Source: JAXMDC01 sp046349035 (lineage in GTDB: Bacteria; Pseudomonadota; Alphaproteobacteria; Rhizobiales; Kaistiaceae). Taken from it: 64,000 bases of DNA. The notes below the pieces were generated by a model. The model saw nothing but the letters and a program-made list of their open reading frames with translations. It was not told the origin of the DNA and searched no databases. Where the stretch lies: assembly GCA_046349035.1 (NCBI GenBank), contig JAXMDC010000008.1:3700-67699 (forward strand), read 5' to 3'. Shown here piece after piece: positions 46,972 to 55,668 of this stretch. Each line of letters begins with the position of its first letter. The stretch's first letter is position 1. Made by a program: the position numbers and the translations under genes.

Positions 46972-49389
46972 TCAGACCGTGTTGATCTGGAGCGGCTTGT
47001 GAGCCTGTGGCCGCCCATTGAGATGGTTGACAATCTGGTCGATCGAGACCGGGTAGTGATTGAACGTCACCCCCAGCGCATCGGCGATAGCCGAGGCGAT
47101 GGCCGCTGACGGACCGCCTTCGGCGGGCTCGCCGACGCCCTTCACACCCATCGGGTTCTGCGGATCGGGCTTCTCGACCGCAGCCCATTGGATCTCGGCG
47201 GGAACGTCGAGGTAGCTCGGAAGCTTGGAGGCTTCGAAGCCGACCGCCGCCGGGATACCGAGCTTGGGGTCGTAGACGTGGCGTTCCAGGAACGCCATGC
47301 CGAGGCCCTGCACCGCGCCACCCTTCATCTGGTTGGCGAGGCCCATCGGATGGAGGACGGTGCCGCAGTCGGCGACGCTGAGTATCTCCTTGACCTCGAT
47401 CTTGCCGGTCTCGGTGTCGATCTCGACCCGCGCGAACGAAGCCACCAGACCCGGCGTCACGCCAACCTTGGGCAAGGTGTCCTTGGCGACCGCCACCAGA
47501 CCGGTGCCGGCGACGTAGCCGACCGCGCTCTTAGTGACCGCGTTGATGTCGCTGGGGATGTCCTTACCCGAGTACTTGCCGCCGAGATCGATCGCCTTCT
47601 GAGCCGCCTGGGCCATGGTGATCGACTTGGTGGCATCGGTCTTGTGGACGACCTTCTCCTCGCCGAGATCGTAGTCATCCGGCTTGCCGCCGAGCACCTG
47701 CGCGGCGATGTCCAGAAGCTTGGTCTTGGCGTCCATCGCCGCCACGTACATCGTGCGCGAATGGGTGGACGCGGTCAGGCTGCCTACTTGCGAGCTGTTC
47801 CACGGCGTGCCCTTGCGAGTGTCGCCGCGCTCGACGACGGCATTCTCCCACTTGTAGTTCAGGAGTTCGGCGGCAACGCGCGCGGTTCCGTAAACCGATG
47901 ACGTGCCGAGGTTGCCGACGCCGGTGTGGACATGAAGCTTGCCGTCCGGCGTGATGCGCAACAGGCCGTCGAAGCCGTTGCTGCCCGCCGAGTGGTAGCC
48001 CTGGCCGATGCCGACGCCGACAACCTTGTTGCCGACCTTGGTCTTGGACAGCTTGGACTTGTTCGCCCAGTCGAACATCTGGGCGCCCTTGTCCAGTGCC
48101 TCCTTCATGAAGGCACTGGTGACCGGGCCCTGATCGGAGCCCATCTTGGCGGCGTTGTCCGGCGCGTTGATCTTGCGGATCGCCAGACGATCGATGCCAA
48201 GCTTGGCGGCTGCCTTATCGAGGATCGGTTCGAGAGCCGTGGTGAACTGGTTCTCGCCCGGTCCGCGCTGCGATCCCGGCGGATTGGTATTGGTGAGAAC
48301 CGGCACGGCACGCCAGCGCATCGCCACCGGCTGGTAGACCAACGAGAGGCAGTTGCCGGCGGCACGGAAGTCGCCCGCGCCGAGGAACGGTCCGTTCTCC
48401 TGCACGATGTAGACGTCGGCGGCCTGGATACGCCCGTCGGCGCCAAAGCCGATCTTGATGCGGCTCTGGAACGAAGGACGCGAGGCGCCGGACATCGAGA
48501 ACTCTTCGCCGCGGGTAACACGCAGCATCACCGGACGGTTGAGCTTCTTCGACATCAGCGTGGGGATTGCCATGCTGACATAGCCAGCGCCCTTGCTGCC
48601 GAACCCACCGCCGCAGAACTCGGCGACGTAGATGAGGTCGTCGGGAGCGACGCCGATGAAGCGCGACAGGTTGGGGATGACCGACGTCTGGCTTTGCGTC
48701 GAGCCATAGACGACCGCCTTGTTGCCCTGCCAGTAGGCGAAGGTCGAGCGCGGCTCCATGCAGTGGTGCGAGTAGCCTTGCGTCACCCAGGTTTCGTCGA
48801 GGACGAGCTTGGCGTTCTTAAGCGCTGCGTCGACATCGCCGTAGGACCAAGTGTCGCCCGGCTTGCCCATCGGCAGCTTGTCGTCACCGGCCGCCACGAA
48901 GTCCGCAACGTCCCACTTCAGGGTCTGCAGATTGATCTGGCCGCCGGCCACGTTGCCGTTCGAGCGCGCATTCGGCCCGCCCGGGAACAAGCTCTCCAGC
49001 GGATCGGTCACATGCGGCAGAACCTCGAACTCGATGTTGATCGCCTCGATCGCCTCGGCCGCCTGCAGATCGGTCTCGGCCGCCACCGCCAGGATCGGGT
49101 CGCCGACGAAGAACACTTCGTCACGCGCCAGAATCGGCTGCTGCGGGGGCGGGAAGGGGTAGCCGGGGATGCTGACGTCATTGTCAGTGAAAATGCCGAT
49201 GACCCCCGGCATCTTCAGAGCCGCCGATGTGTCGATCTTCTTGATCCGGGCATGCGGCACCGGGGAAGTGAGGAGCTTGGCGAAGACCATGCCATCCATG
49301 CGGATGTCTTCGGTGTACTTCGCCCGGCCGGTGACTTTTGCTTCAGTATCCGCCGGAGTGAAGTTCTGTCCGACTAATCTGTAGGCCAT
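46972..49389 (-). CDS. Molybdenum-binding catalytic subunit, xanthine oxidase family (PaoC/YagR-like)
   Basis: This 805-residue protein is the large subunit. It has the N-terminal aldehyde-oxidase a/b-hammerhead (GRAKYTEDIRMDGMVFAKLLTSPVPHARI), the cofactor-binding regions CGGGFGSKG and GIGQGYHSAG, and the C-terminal VKGVGEPAEGG holding the catalytic Glu. It has no export signal, so it would be carried out with the Tat-bearing small subunit. The natural substrate may be an aldehyde, isoquinoline-type heterocycle or purine. The sequence alone does not decide. Confidence 0.9.
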   Translation of the reverse strand: MAYRLVGQNFTPADTEAKVTGRAKYTEDIRMDGMVFAKLLTSPVPHARIKKIDTSAALKMPGVIGIFTDNDVSIPGYPFPPPQQPILARDEVFFVGDPILAVAAETDLQAAEAIEAINIEFEVLPHVTDPLESLFPGGPNARSNGNVAGGQINLQTLKWDVADFVAAGDDKLPMGKPGDTWSYGDVDAALKNAKLVLDETWVTQGYSHHCMEPRSTFAYWQGNKAVVYGSTQSQTSVIPNLSRFIGVAPDDLIYVAEFCGGGFGSKGAGYVSMAIPTLMSKKLNRPVMLRVTRGEEFSMSGASRPSFQSRIKIGFGADGRIQAADVYIVQENGPFLGAGDFRAAGNCLSLVYQPVAMRWRAVPVLTNTNPPGSQRGPGENQFTTALEPILDKAAAKLGIDRLAIRKINAPDNAAKMGSDQGPVTSAFMKEALDKGAQMFDWANKSKLSKTKVGNKVVGVGIGQGYHSAGSNGFDGLLRITPDGKLHVHTGVGNLGTSSVYGTARVAAELLNYKWENAVVERGDTRKGTPWNSSQVGSLTASTHSRTMYVAAMDAKTKLLDIAAQVLGGKPDDYDLGEEKVVHKTDATKSITMAQAAQKAIDLGGKYSGKDIPSDINAVTKSAVGYVAGTGLVAVAKDTLPKVGVTPGLVASFARVEIDTETGKIEVKEILSVADCGTVLHPMGLANQMKGGAVQGLGMAFLERHVYDPKLGIPAAVGFEASKLPSYLDVPAEIQWAAVEKPDPQNPMGVKGVGEPAEGGPSAAIASAIADALGVTFNHYPVSIDQIVNHLNGRPQAHKPLQINTV

Positions 49390-49392
49390 TGC

Positions 49393-50073
49393 TTAAGCCT
49401 CCTGCGAGGCGCGCATCACTGCACGCAGATAGGGGTCGTAGTTCCCGCACTTGCAGAGGTTGCCGGACATCGCCAGACGCACCTGATCAACCGTCGGCTT
49501 CGGGTTCTTGTTCAACAGCGCCACCGCCGACACCACCTGACCAGGCGTGCAGAAGCCGCACTGCGGCCCCATCTCGGCAATCATCGCCCGTTGAACCTTG
49601 TGCAGCTGGCCGTTCGGGCCCTCAATGCCCTCAATCGTCACCAGCTTCTTGCCGCGCACCGAATGCGTCAGCGTCGAGCAGCCATACACCGCCACGCCGT
49701 CCAGCATCACCGTGCACGCGCCGCACTCGGCGCGATCGCAGCCGACCTTGGTCCCGGTCAGACCAAGCTTGTAGCGCAGCGTCTGCTGCAGCGTCTCCTG
49801 CGGCAGCACGTCAACCCGCCGGTCAACCCCGTTCACGTTGATCGTCATCAGCCGCTCAACGGCTCCCGCCGCCTGCGCCTGCGCCTGGCCGGGCTTGCCA
49901 ACCAGCACATAGCCCGACGCCGACACCGCGACGCCCGAAGCTACTACGCCCTTGATGAAGTCACGCCGCGATGCCTTCGTCCTTCCGGCATTCGGCTGGC
50001 CATGATCGGCATGATCATGCCCGCAATTCTCTGCACGGCTCTCGCCCTGCAGCCCTACGTCACGGTCGTCCAT
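49393..50073 (-). CDS. [2Fe-2S] subunit of the molybdenum oxidoreductase, Tat-exported (PaoA-like)
   Basis: The 226-residue protein has a twin-arginine signal (Arg36-Arg37 in ASRRDFIKG) preceded by a His-rich stretch (CGHDHADHG). Two [2Fe-2S] clusters follow: Cys112, 117, 120 and 132 (plant-ferredoxin type) and Cys172, 175, 207 and 209. It passes electrons from the molybdenum site to the FAD subunit. The ATG at 50073 has GGGAGGG before it. Four bases separate it from the molybdenum-subunit gene. Confidence 0.9.
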   Translation of the reverse strand: MDDRDVGLQGESRAENCGHDHADHGQPNAGRTKASRRDFIKGVVASGVAVSASGYVLVGKPGQAQAQAAGAVERLMTINVNGVDRRVDVLPQETLQQTLRYKLGLTGTKVGCDRAECGACTVMLDGVAVYGCSTLTHSVRGKKLVTIEGIEGPNGQLHKVQRAMIAEMGPQCGFCTPGQVVSAVALLNKNPKPTVDQVRLAMSGNLCKCGNYDPYLRAVMRASQEA

Positions 50074-50361
50074 GAGCGTTTCCCTCCCTGGTCGCGCGGC
50101 GGCGATCAACTCCTCAGCCTGCTGGCGCAGGGTCGGCCGGCCCCCCGATTGACCAGCGTCTCCCTCCCACGCGGGCTAAAGCCCTGCTCAACGGCAGTCC
50201 CGCCATCCGCAACCTCCAGCAGATCATTTTAGCGCCGCGCGCGCAATATGACGCCGGTCCCGGGGAATGATGGATAGCAACGGCCGGCGGCACGACACGC
50301 GCGCCACCGGCCGGAACCGGGGGACGGCACGCCGGCAAGGATTTCCGGCGTGCCGCCGAGA

Positions 50362-52461
50362 CTATTTCTTTGCGGTGACGGCGCCACGCAGCACGTTGCT
50401 GGCCTGGGCTTCGTCGATATAGGCCTTCACATCGGCGGGAAGCAGGAAGCCCTCTTTCTCGAGTCGCTGCGCTGCCGCGGCGACCGCCTTCACGTAACCG
50501 TCGTGCGTCTTGTAGCGCTCTTCCAGCGAGAGCCGCGGGTCGCCGGTACGCTGGCGATCGGCCAGCGTCGCGGCAAATGGGATGTGCTGCCCATCCGACT
50601 CGCACCCGTCCGGGCCGCCGAACTCGGCCGCACGCACAGCCCAGCCGGTCGTGGTGGCAATCGGCGCGGCGACCGCCGGAAGGCGGACGCCGGCGATTTC
50701 ATTGCCGTCCCGATCGACCTTGGGGACGAAGATCGGGTACGACGGCCGCCCAACCACCGACGGAGGGTAGTTGGAAACAACCCCGGAGGTGGCGAAATCG
50801 GGACCGAAGTCGAGCACGTAACGGGTGGTGATCGTGCCGGTGTAGGTCACACCGGGGATCGACGGCCAGCCAAGATCCTGCTGCGGGACGGTGCCGGTCT
50901 GCGAGCCAGGGCGGGTTACGGCCTTGGCGCTGTTGGCAGCAGTCGGGATGCGGCTCGCCGGCGGCGGTGTGCCCGCCGTCACCCACTTGTCGAGCGCCAC
51001 CAGCAGCGCCCGATGCGCCGGGTAGGGGCTTGTCGGGTTGGTGAACTGCTGGCACGAGCCTCTTTCAGCGGCGTTGCCGACGCCGTGCGACAGGCCGGAC
51101 ATCAAGTAGTAGCGGACGTCCTTCGGCTCCTTGAGGTCTCGCCCCTGACTGTCGGTCGTCAGGAGCGACCCGGCCTTCACCCAGTATTCGTTCGACGTAT
51201 TGACCTCAAACCGCTTGGGACAGGTGTTGGTCGCCGTGCAGCGATCGTCGCGCCCAGCGGTCTTGCCGGTCAGATGATCGGTCGTGGTCTGATGCGCGAA
51301 GGGAAACATCCCTTCCGGGAAGAGGTGGTTCTGCCGGTTGCGCTCCGTCCGTCCGGGATAGGCAAAGCGATAGTTGATCTGATCGCCATTGCCACCGGCG
51401 GTGTGACTGAGGATGCCGTCGATGACCCGCTTGCCGTCCTCGTCCTGGTTGAAGCCGAGGGCCACAAAGTCGTTCAGCGTCCGCGAGGGCTGTGAGATCG
51501 AGAAGCTATAGGTGTGCTGAATGTCGCCGGCGAGCGGATTGTCGGTCTTGGCGTTACGGAAGAACGAGATCACATCGCGGGTGGCCGCGAGGCCGATGCC
51601 GGCCACCACTGGATCCTTCGCCGTGTAGGCAAACTCATAGATCGCGCTCTTCTTGAAAGCCGTACCGGCCGGCAGCAATCGGATCGAGGTCGGGGACGCG
51701 TATTCCCAACCCGCCGCGTCGATCGCCGTCGGCTTGTCGTCGAGGCGGTCGCGCACGGTCAGCGTCGCCTTGGACTTTTCCAACGAAGCGGCGGGATAGG
51801 TGAGATCGCTGCTGGTCGTGCCGGCGCGGTCGAACACGATGTATTCGTAGGCGGCGCCGGTCACGTCGGCAGTCGCAGATCCCGCCGGGTACTTTGCTAC
51901 CGGCACACTGATCTTCATCAACTTCGGGTTCCGCGGATCGTTGGCCCCGGGATCCCAGCCCATCGAGACGACGCTGTAGCCAAGGTTCAGGATGAAGCCC
52001 TGCCCGGCGTCGGCGGCGGTGGTGGGATCGTTCGTCACGATGCCGCCATTGATCGTTCCCAACCGCATCGCGCCGCGGTTGTTGTAATCGACGAACATCC
52101 GGTGATTGCCTTTGGCGAGATCGACCGGCTTCAAGATGAAGATGTCGGTCGAGTACTCGACATTGCCCTTGGCGTTGCGCGGAGCGAGAGCGATATCGGT
52201 GATGACGGCGTTGTGCGGATCGAGCGGGTTCAACTCGCCAAAGGCGGTGCCGCGAATCTTCTCATACTGCCCGACGGTGCCGAACGATTTCCCCTCGAAA
52301 GTGGGGGACTGCCCGGGACAAAACGTCGGCGACTGCGATTGAGCGCAGTCGATCTTGATCCGCGTAATCTTCGCGTGCGCCAGCGAAGTGGAAGCCAGAG
52401 TTGCGACGGCAGCAGCTGCGACGCTCGTCATCAGACGGCGGTAAGCGCGATTGTATTGCAC
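50362..52461 (-). CDS. Large exported alpha/beta-hydrolase-domain protein (Abhydrolase_10 type)
   Basis: The 699-residue precursor has a signal peptide (about residues 1-29, ending LAHA). The body matches the alpha/beta-hydrolase domain protein family often found beside oxidoreductases, with FMVDYNNRGAMRL-like, NLGYSVVSMGWDPGAND, YLMSGLSHGVGNAAERGSC and WGxPxxP-like stretches. GTG 52461 has GGGAGGG upstream. Such proteins resemble exported esterases or lactonases. The substrate is unknown. It is on the same strand as the Pao-like operon, about 290 bases upstream, and distinct from the truncated DUF6351 hydrolase at 23.9 kb. Confidence 0.8.
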   Translation of the reverse strand: MQYNRAYRRLMTSVAAAAVATLASTSLAHAKITRIKIDCAQSQSPTFCPGQSPTFEGKSFGTVGQYEKIRGTAFGELNPLDPHNAVITDIALAPRNAKGNVEYSTDIFILKPVDLAKGNHRMFVDYNNRGAMRLGTINGGIVTNDPTTAADAGQGFILNLGYSVVSMGWDPGANDPRNPKLMKISVPVAKYPAGSATADVTGAAYEYIVFDRAGTTSSDLTYPAASLEKSKATLTVRDRLDDKPTAIDAAGWEYASPTSIRLLPAGTAFKKSAIYEFAYTAKDPVVAGIGLAATRDVISFFRNAKTDNPLAGDIQHTYSFSISQPSRTLNDFVALGFNQDEDGKRVIDGILSHTAGGNGDQINYRFAYPGRTERNRQNHLFPEGMFPFAHQTTTDHLTGKTAGRDDRCTATNTCPKRFEVNTSNEYWVKAGSLLTTDSQGRDLKEPKDVRYYLMSGLSHGVGNAAERGSCQQFTNPTSPYPAHRALLVALDKWVTAGTPPPASRIPTAANSAKAVTRPGSQTGTVPQQDLGWPSIPGVTYTGTITTRYVLDFGPDFATSGVVSNYPPSVVGRPSYPIFVPKVDRDGNEIAGVRLPAVAAPIATTTGWAVRAAEFGGPDGCESDGQHIPFAATLADRQRTGDPRLSLEERYKTHDGYVKAVAAAAQRLEKEGFLLPADVKAYIDEAQASNVLRGAVTAKK

Positions 52462-52613
52462 GGATGTCCCTCCCCAGGGTTCGGTTTATGCCGATCGCGC
52501 AGCTCCGGCGCCGCGCTACCCAAGGATAATCCGACTTCGAAAGATAAGATACTCAGCGGCGCGGTGCGCTGCAGCCGTGCGTCGTGCCCCCAGCCGATGC
52601 GGACGTTTTGCCC

Positions 52614-52627
52614 TTGATCCAAGTCAA
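52614..52627 (+). promoter_or_regulatory. FNR/FixK-like site upstream of the TrpB2-like gene
   Basis: TTGATCCAAGTCAA matches the CRP/FNR-type anaerobox TTGAT-N4-ATCAA with one mismatch (G for A). It is centred about 115 bases before the start codon at 52736. The position suits oxygen- or nitrogen-oxide-responsive control in a denitrifier. Confidence 0.65.
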
Positions 52628-52735
52628 GGCCGAGGGACGATCCACGACCGTGTTTGGGGAGGAGAGCCGCAAGGCCGAGGTGACGGAGTTCAAAAGGGGT
52701 GACGCGGCCGACGCGCCGCAGGGCGGAGGGAACCA

Positions 52736-54106
52736 ATGGGCGACACTGTCAAGTACGTGCTGGATGAAACGCGCATCCCGAAGAGCTGGTACAACCTCGC
52801 GGCGGACCTCCCGGCGCCGCCACCGCCGCCGCTCCACCCGGGCACTCTGAAGCCCCTCGGCCCGGCCGACTTGGCTCCGCTCTTTCCCATGGAGATCATC
52901 AAGCAGGAGGTCTCCAACGAGCGCGAGATCGAAATTCCCGGGCCGGTGCGCGAGGTTTACCGCCAGTGGCGGCCATCGCCGCTCTTTCGCGCCCGGCGGC
53001 TCGAAGCGGCGCTGAAGACGCCGGCGAAGATTTACTACAAGTACGAGGGAGTCTCGCCCGCCGGCAGCCACAAGCCGAACACCGCAGTGGCCCAGGCCTT
53101 CTACAACAAGCAAGAAGGCGTCAAGCGGCTCTCGACAGAGACCGGCGCGGGCCAATGGGGGTCGGCGCTCTCCTTCGCCGGCGCTCTCTTCGGCCTGGAA
53201 GTCCAGGTGTTCATGGTCCGCATTTCCTACGATCAGAAGCCTTATCGGCGGGCGCTGATGGAGACTTACGGAGCGCAGTGCATCGCTTCGCCGTCGCCGC
53301 AAACCAAATACGGGCGAGACGTTCTGGCTACCGACGCCGCACATCCCGGTTCCCTCGGCATTGCCATTTCCGAAGCCGTCGAGGTCGCCGCTACGCGTGA
53401 CGACACCAAGTACGCGCTGGGATCCGTGCTTAATCACGTGCTGCTCCACCAGACCGTTGTCGGCGTCGAAGCGATGGCGCAGCTCGACCTCGCCGGGGAT
53501 TATCCCGATGTCGTCATCGGCTGCACCGGTGGCGGATCCAATTTCGCCGGTATCGCCTTCCCGTTTGTCGGGGCATCCCTCCGCGGCGGACCCAAGACCC
53601 GGATCATCGCGGTCGAGCCAGCGGCCTGCCCGAGCCTGACCCGCGGCAAATACGCCTACGACTTTGGCGACACCGGCCACCTCACCCCCCTGGTTAAGAT
53701 GCACACGCTGGGCTCAGCTTTCGTGCCGCCGGGCTTCCATGCCGGAGGGCTGCGCTATCACGGGATGGCGCCGATGGTCAGCTACATCAAGGAACTCGGG
53801 TTGATCGAGGCGCGCGCCTACCAGCAAACAGAAGTGTTCCACGCGGGGGTCACGTTTGCCCGCGCCGAGGGGATTGTTCCAGCGCCGGAGGCGAACCACG
53901 CGGTCAAGGGAGCGATCGACGAGGCCCTGCGCTGCCGCGAAGAGGGTACAGCGCGAACCATCCTTTTCAGCCTCAGCGGCCACGGCCACTTCGACATGCA
54001 GGCCTATGCCGATTTCTTTGCAGGCAAGCTCAAGGACATTGCCTATGACGAGCGGGCGCTGGCGAGCGCCCTGTCGGCGCTGCCCCGCGTGGAAGAGGCG
54101 GCCTGA
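52736..54106 (+). CDS. TrpB2-like tryptophan synthase beta-type PLP enzyme
   Basis: The 456-residue protein matches the TrpB2 subfamily: an extended N-terminus (PKSWYNLAADLP...LHPGTLKPLGPADLAPLFP), the PLP lysine at about 113 in GSHKPNTAVAQ, the phosphate-binding GCTGGGSNFAG, and SGHGHFDM near the end. TrpB2 converts indole and serine to tryptophan, usually without TrpA, and may salvage indole. It stands alone in front of the nitrate-respiration genes and has an FNR-like site upstream, so it may be expressed when oxygen is low. Confidence 0.92.
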   Translation: MGDTVKYVLDETRIPKSWYNLAADLPAPPPPPLHPGTLKPLGPADLAPLFPMEIIKQEVSNEREIEIPGPVREVYRQWRPSPLFRARRLEAALKTPAKIYYKYEGVSPAGSHKPNTAVAQAFYNKQEGVKRLSTETGAGQWGSALSFAGALFGLEVQVFMVRISYDQKPYRRALMETYGAQCIASPSPQTKYGRDVLATDAAHPGSLGIAISEAVEVAATRDDTKYALGSVLNHVLLHQTVVGVEAMAQLDLAGDYPDVVIGCTGGGSNFAGIAFPFVGASLRGGPKTRIIAVEPAACPSLTRGKYAYDFGDTGHLTPLVKMHTLGSAFVPPGFHAGGLRYHGMAPMVSYIKELGLIEARAYQQTEVFHAGVTFARAEGIVPAPEANHAVKGAIDEALRCREEGTARTILFSLSGHGHFDMQAYADFFAGKLKDIAYDERALASALSALPRVEEAA

Positions 54107-54179
54107 GAGGAGATCAACCGGTCGTTGCTGCTGGTTTTCGCGCGACTGGGGTGGGCGCTCGCTCTTTCATCCGCATCCT

Positions 54180-54193
54180 ATGATCCCGATCAA
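54180..54193 (+). promoter_or_regulatory. FNR/FixK-like site upstream of narK1
   Basis: ATGATCCCGATCAA matches TTGAT-N4-ATCAA with one mismatch at the first base. It is centred about 74 bases before the narK1 start at 54261. It probably controls the whole narK1-narK2-narGHJI unit. Confidence 0.75.
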
Positions 54194-54260
54194 AACGCAG
54201 CGCTGTGACGGTGGTTAGGGTCGGCCCCGAAAAAGCGTGGAGTGATTTCGGGGCACGCGC

Positions 54261-55652
54261 ATGGGGCAAGAGACCATTGGCCCGACGGCCAATGCGAGTA
54301 CACGGGCGCTTTGGCTTTCGACGGTCGCCTTCACGATCTGCTTCGCAGTCTGGACGATCTTCTCGATCGTCGGCGTGCAGATCAAGAAGGACCTCGGCCT
54401 CACCGACACCGAGCTCGGCCTGCTGGTCGGAATGCCGGTTCTTACCGGCAGCCTGATCCGCCTCATGCTCGGCGTCTGGGCCGATCAGTATGGCGGCCGG
54501 GTGGTCTTCGTCGCCGTCATGCTCTCGGCTGCCGTGGCGACTTGGCTTCTCACCTTTGCCACGACCTATCCGACGTTCCTCTTGGCAGCGCTCGGCGTCG
54601 GAATCGCCGGCGGCTCGTTCGCAGTCGGAATTGCCTACGTCTCTCGCTGGTTCCCGACTGAAAAGCAGGGGATGGCGCTGGGGATTTTCGGCGCCGGCAA
54701 TGTCGGGTCGGCGGTGACCAAGTTGCTGGCGCCCGTGGTCATGGTCGCCTTCGGTTGGAAGATGGTGGCGCAGCTCTGGGCGCTGGCCCTGGTGCTGATG
54801 GCAGCGGTCTTTTGGTTCGCCACCGAAGACGACCCGCTGCTCCGGCAGCGCCGAGCCGCGGGCGTTCGGCCGGAGCCGATCTCGGCGATGATCGCGCCGC
54901 TGAAGAAGCTGCAGATCTGGCGATTTTCGCTCTACTACTTCTTTGTCTTCGGCGGGTTCGTCGCGCTAGCCCTCTGGCTGCCGCGCTACTATGTCGGCGT
55001 CTACAACCTCGACATCGTCACCGCCGGTTTCCTCGGCGCGTTCTACTCCATTCCGGGTTCGCTCTTCCGGATCCTCGGCGGCACGCTCTCCGATCGCTAC
55101 GGCGCGCGGCGGGTGATGTACTGGTGCCTTAGCGGCTCCGTCGCCTGTACCTTTCTGCTTTCCTATCCGGCAACGAGCTACGTGGTCGACGGCATTCGCG
55201 GCCCGATCAGCTTCAGGCTTGCGCTCGACTTCATCCCGTTCATGGGGCTGACCTTCATCCTCGGCTTCTTCATGAGCCTCGGGAAGGCGGCGGTCTACAA
55301 GCACATCCCTGTCTACTATCCGGATCGCGTCGGCCCGGTCGGCGGCGTCGTCGGCTTGATCGGCGGTCTCGGTGGGTTCCTGCTGCCGATCGCCTTCGGC
55401 GCGATGAACGACTTCGTCGGCGTCTGGACGAGTTGCTTCATGCTGCTCTTCGCGATCGCCGCGGTTTCACTGCTGTGGATGCACTTTTCCATCCTCGGCA
55501 TGCACAAGCACGAGGCCCCGCATCTGGCGGCGCCGCAATATCTCCCATCAGCCGACATTCTCGGACCGGTGCTGCCTCCAATCCCGTCGTCGCGTGCCTT
55601 GGCTCCGAGCCCGGCCCCCGGTGAGGGCGGCGGCCGCCGTCAGACCGCATGA
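54261..55652 (+). CDS. narK1: Nitrate/nitrite transporter NarK1 type
   Basis: The 463-residue MFS protein belongs to the nitrate/nitrite porter family. It has twelve hydrophobic segments, the family signature GVGIAGGSFAVGIAYVSRWFP, and a second related signature around GVVGLIGGLGGFLLP. It resembles NarK1-type proteins, thought to be proton-coupled nitrate importers, rather than the E. coli-like type of the next gene. The last 50 residues are a Pro-rich tail. Its stop lies 16 bases before the narK2 start. Confidence 0.88.
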   Translation: MGQETIGPTANASTRALWLSTVAFTICFAVWTIFSIVGVQIKKDLGLTDTELGLLVGMPVLTGSLIRLMLGVWADQYGGRVVFVAVMLSAAVATWLLTFATTYPTFLLAALGVGIAGGSFAVGIAYVSRWFPTEKQGMALGIFGAGNVGSAVTKLLAPVVMVAFGWKMVAQLWALALVLMAAVFWFATEDDPLLRQRRAAGVRPEPISAMIAPLKKLQIWRFSLYYFFVFGGFVALALWLPRYYVGVYNLDIVTAGFLGAFYSIPGSLFRILGGTLSDRYGARRVMYWCLSGSVACTFLLSYPATSYVVDGIRGPISFRLALDFIPFMGLTFILGFFMSLGKAAVYKHIPVYYPDRVGPVGGVVGLIGGLGGFLLPIAFGAMNDFVGVWTSCFMLLFAIAAVSLLWMHFSILGMHKHEAPHLAAPQYLPSADILGPVLPPIPSSRALAPSPAPGEGGGRRQTA

Positions 55653-55668
55653 GGAAGGGACTGTCACC

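Noticed and set aside
47926..49377. Open frame of 483 codons antisense to the molybdenum-subunit gene
   Set aside because: It is Arg/Asp/Val-rich without domains, and the minus-strand gene is unambiguous.
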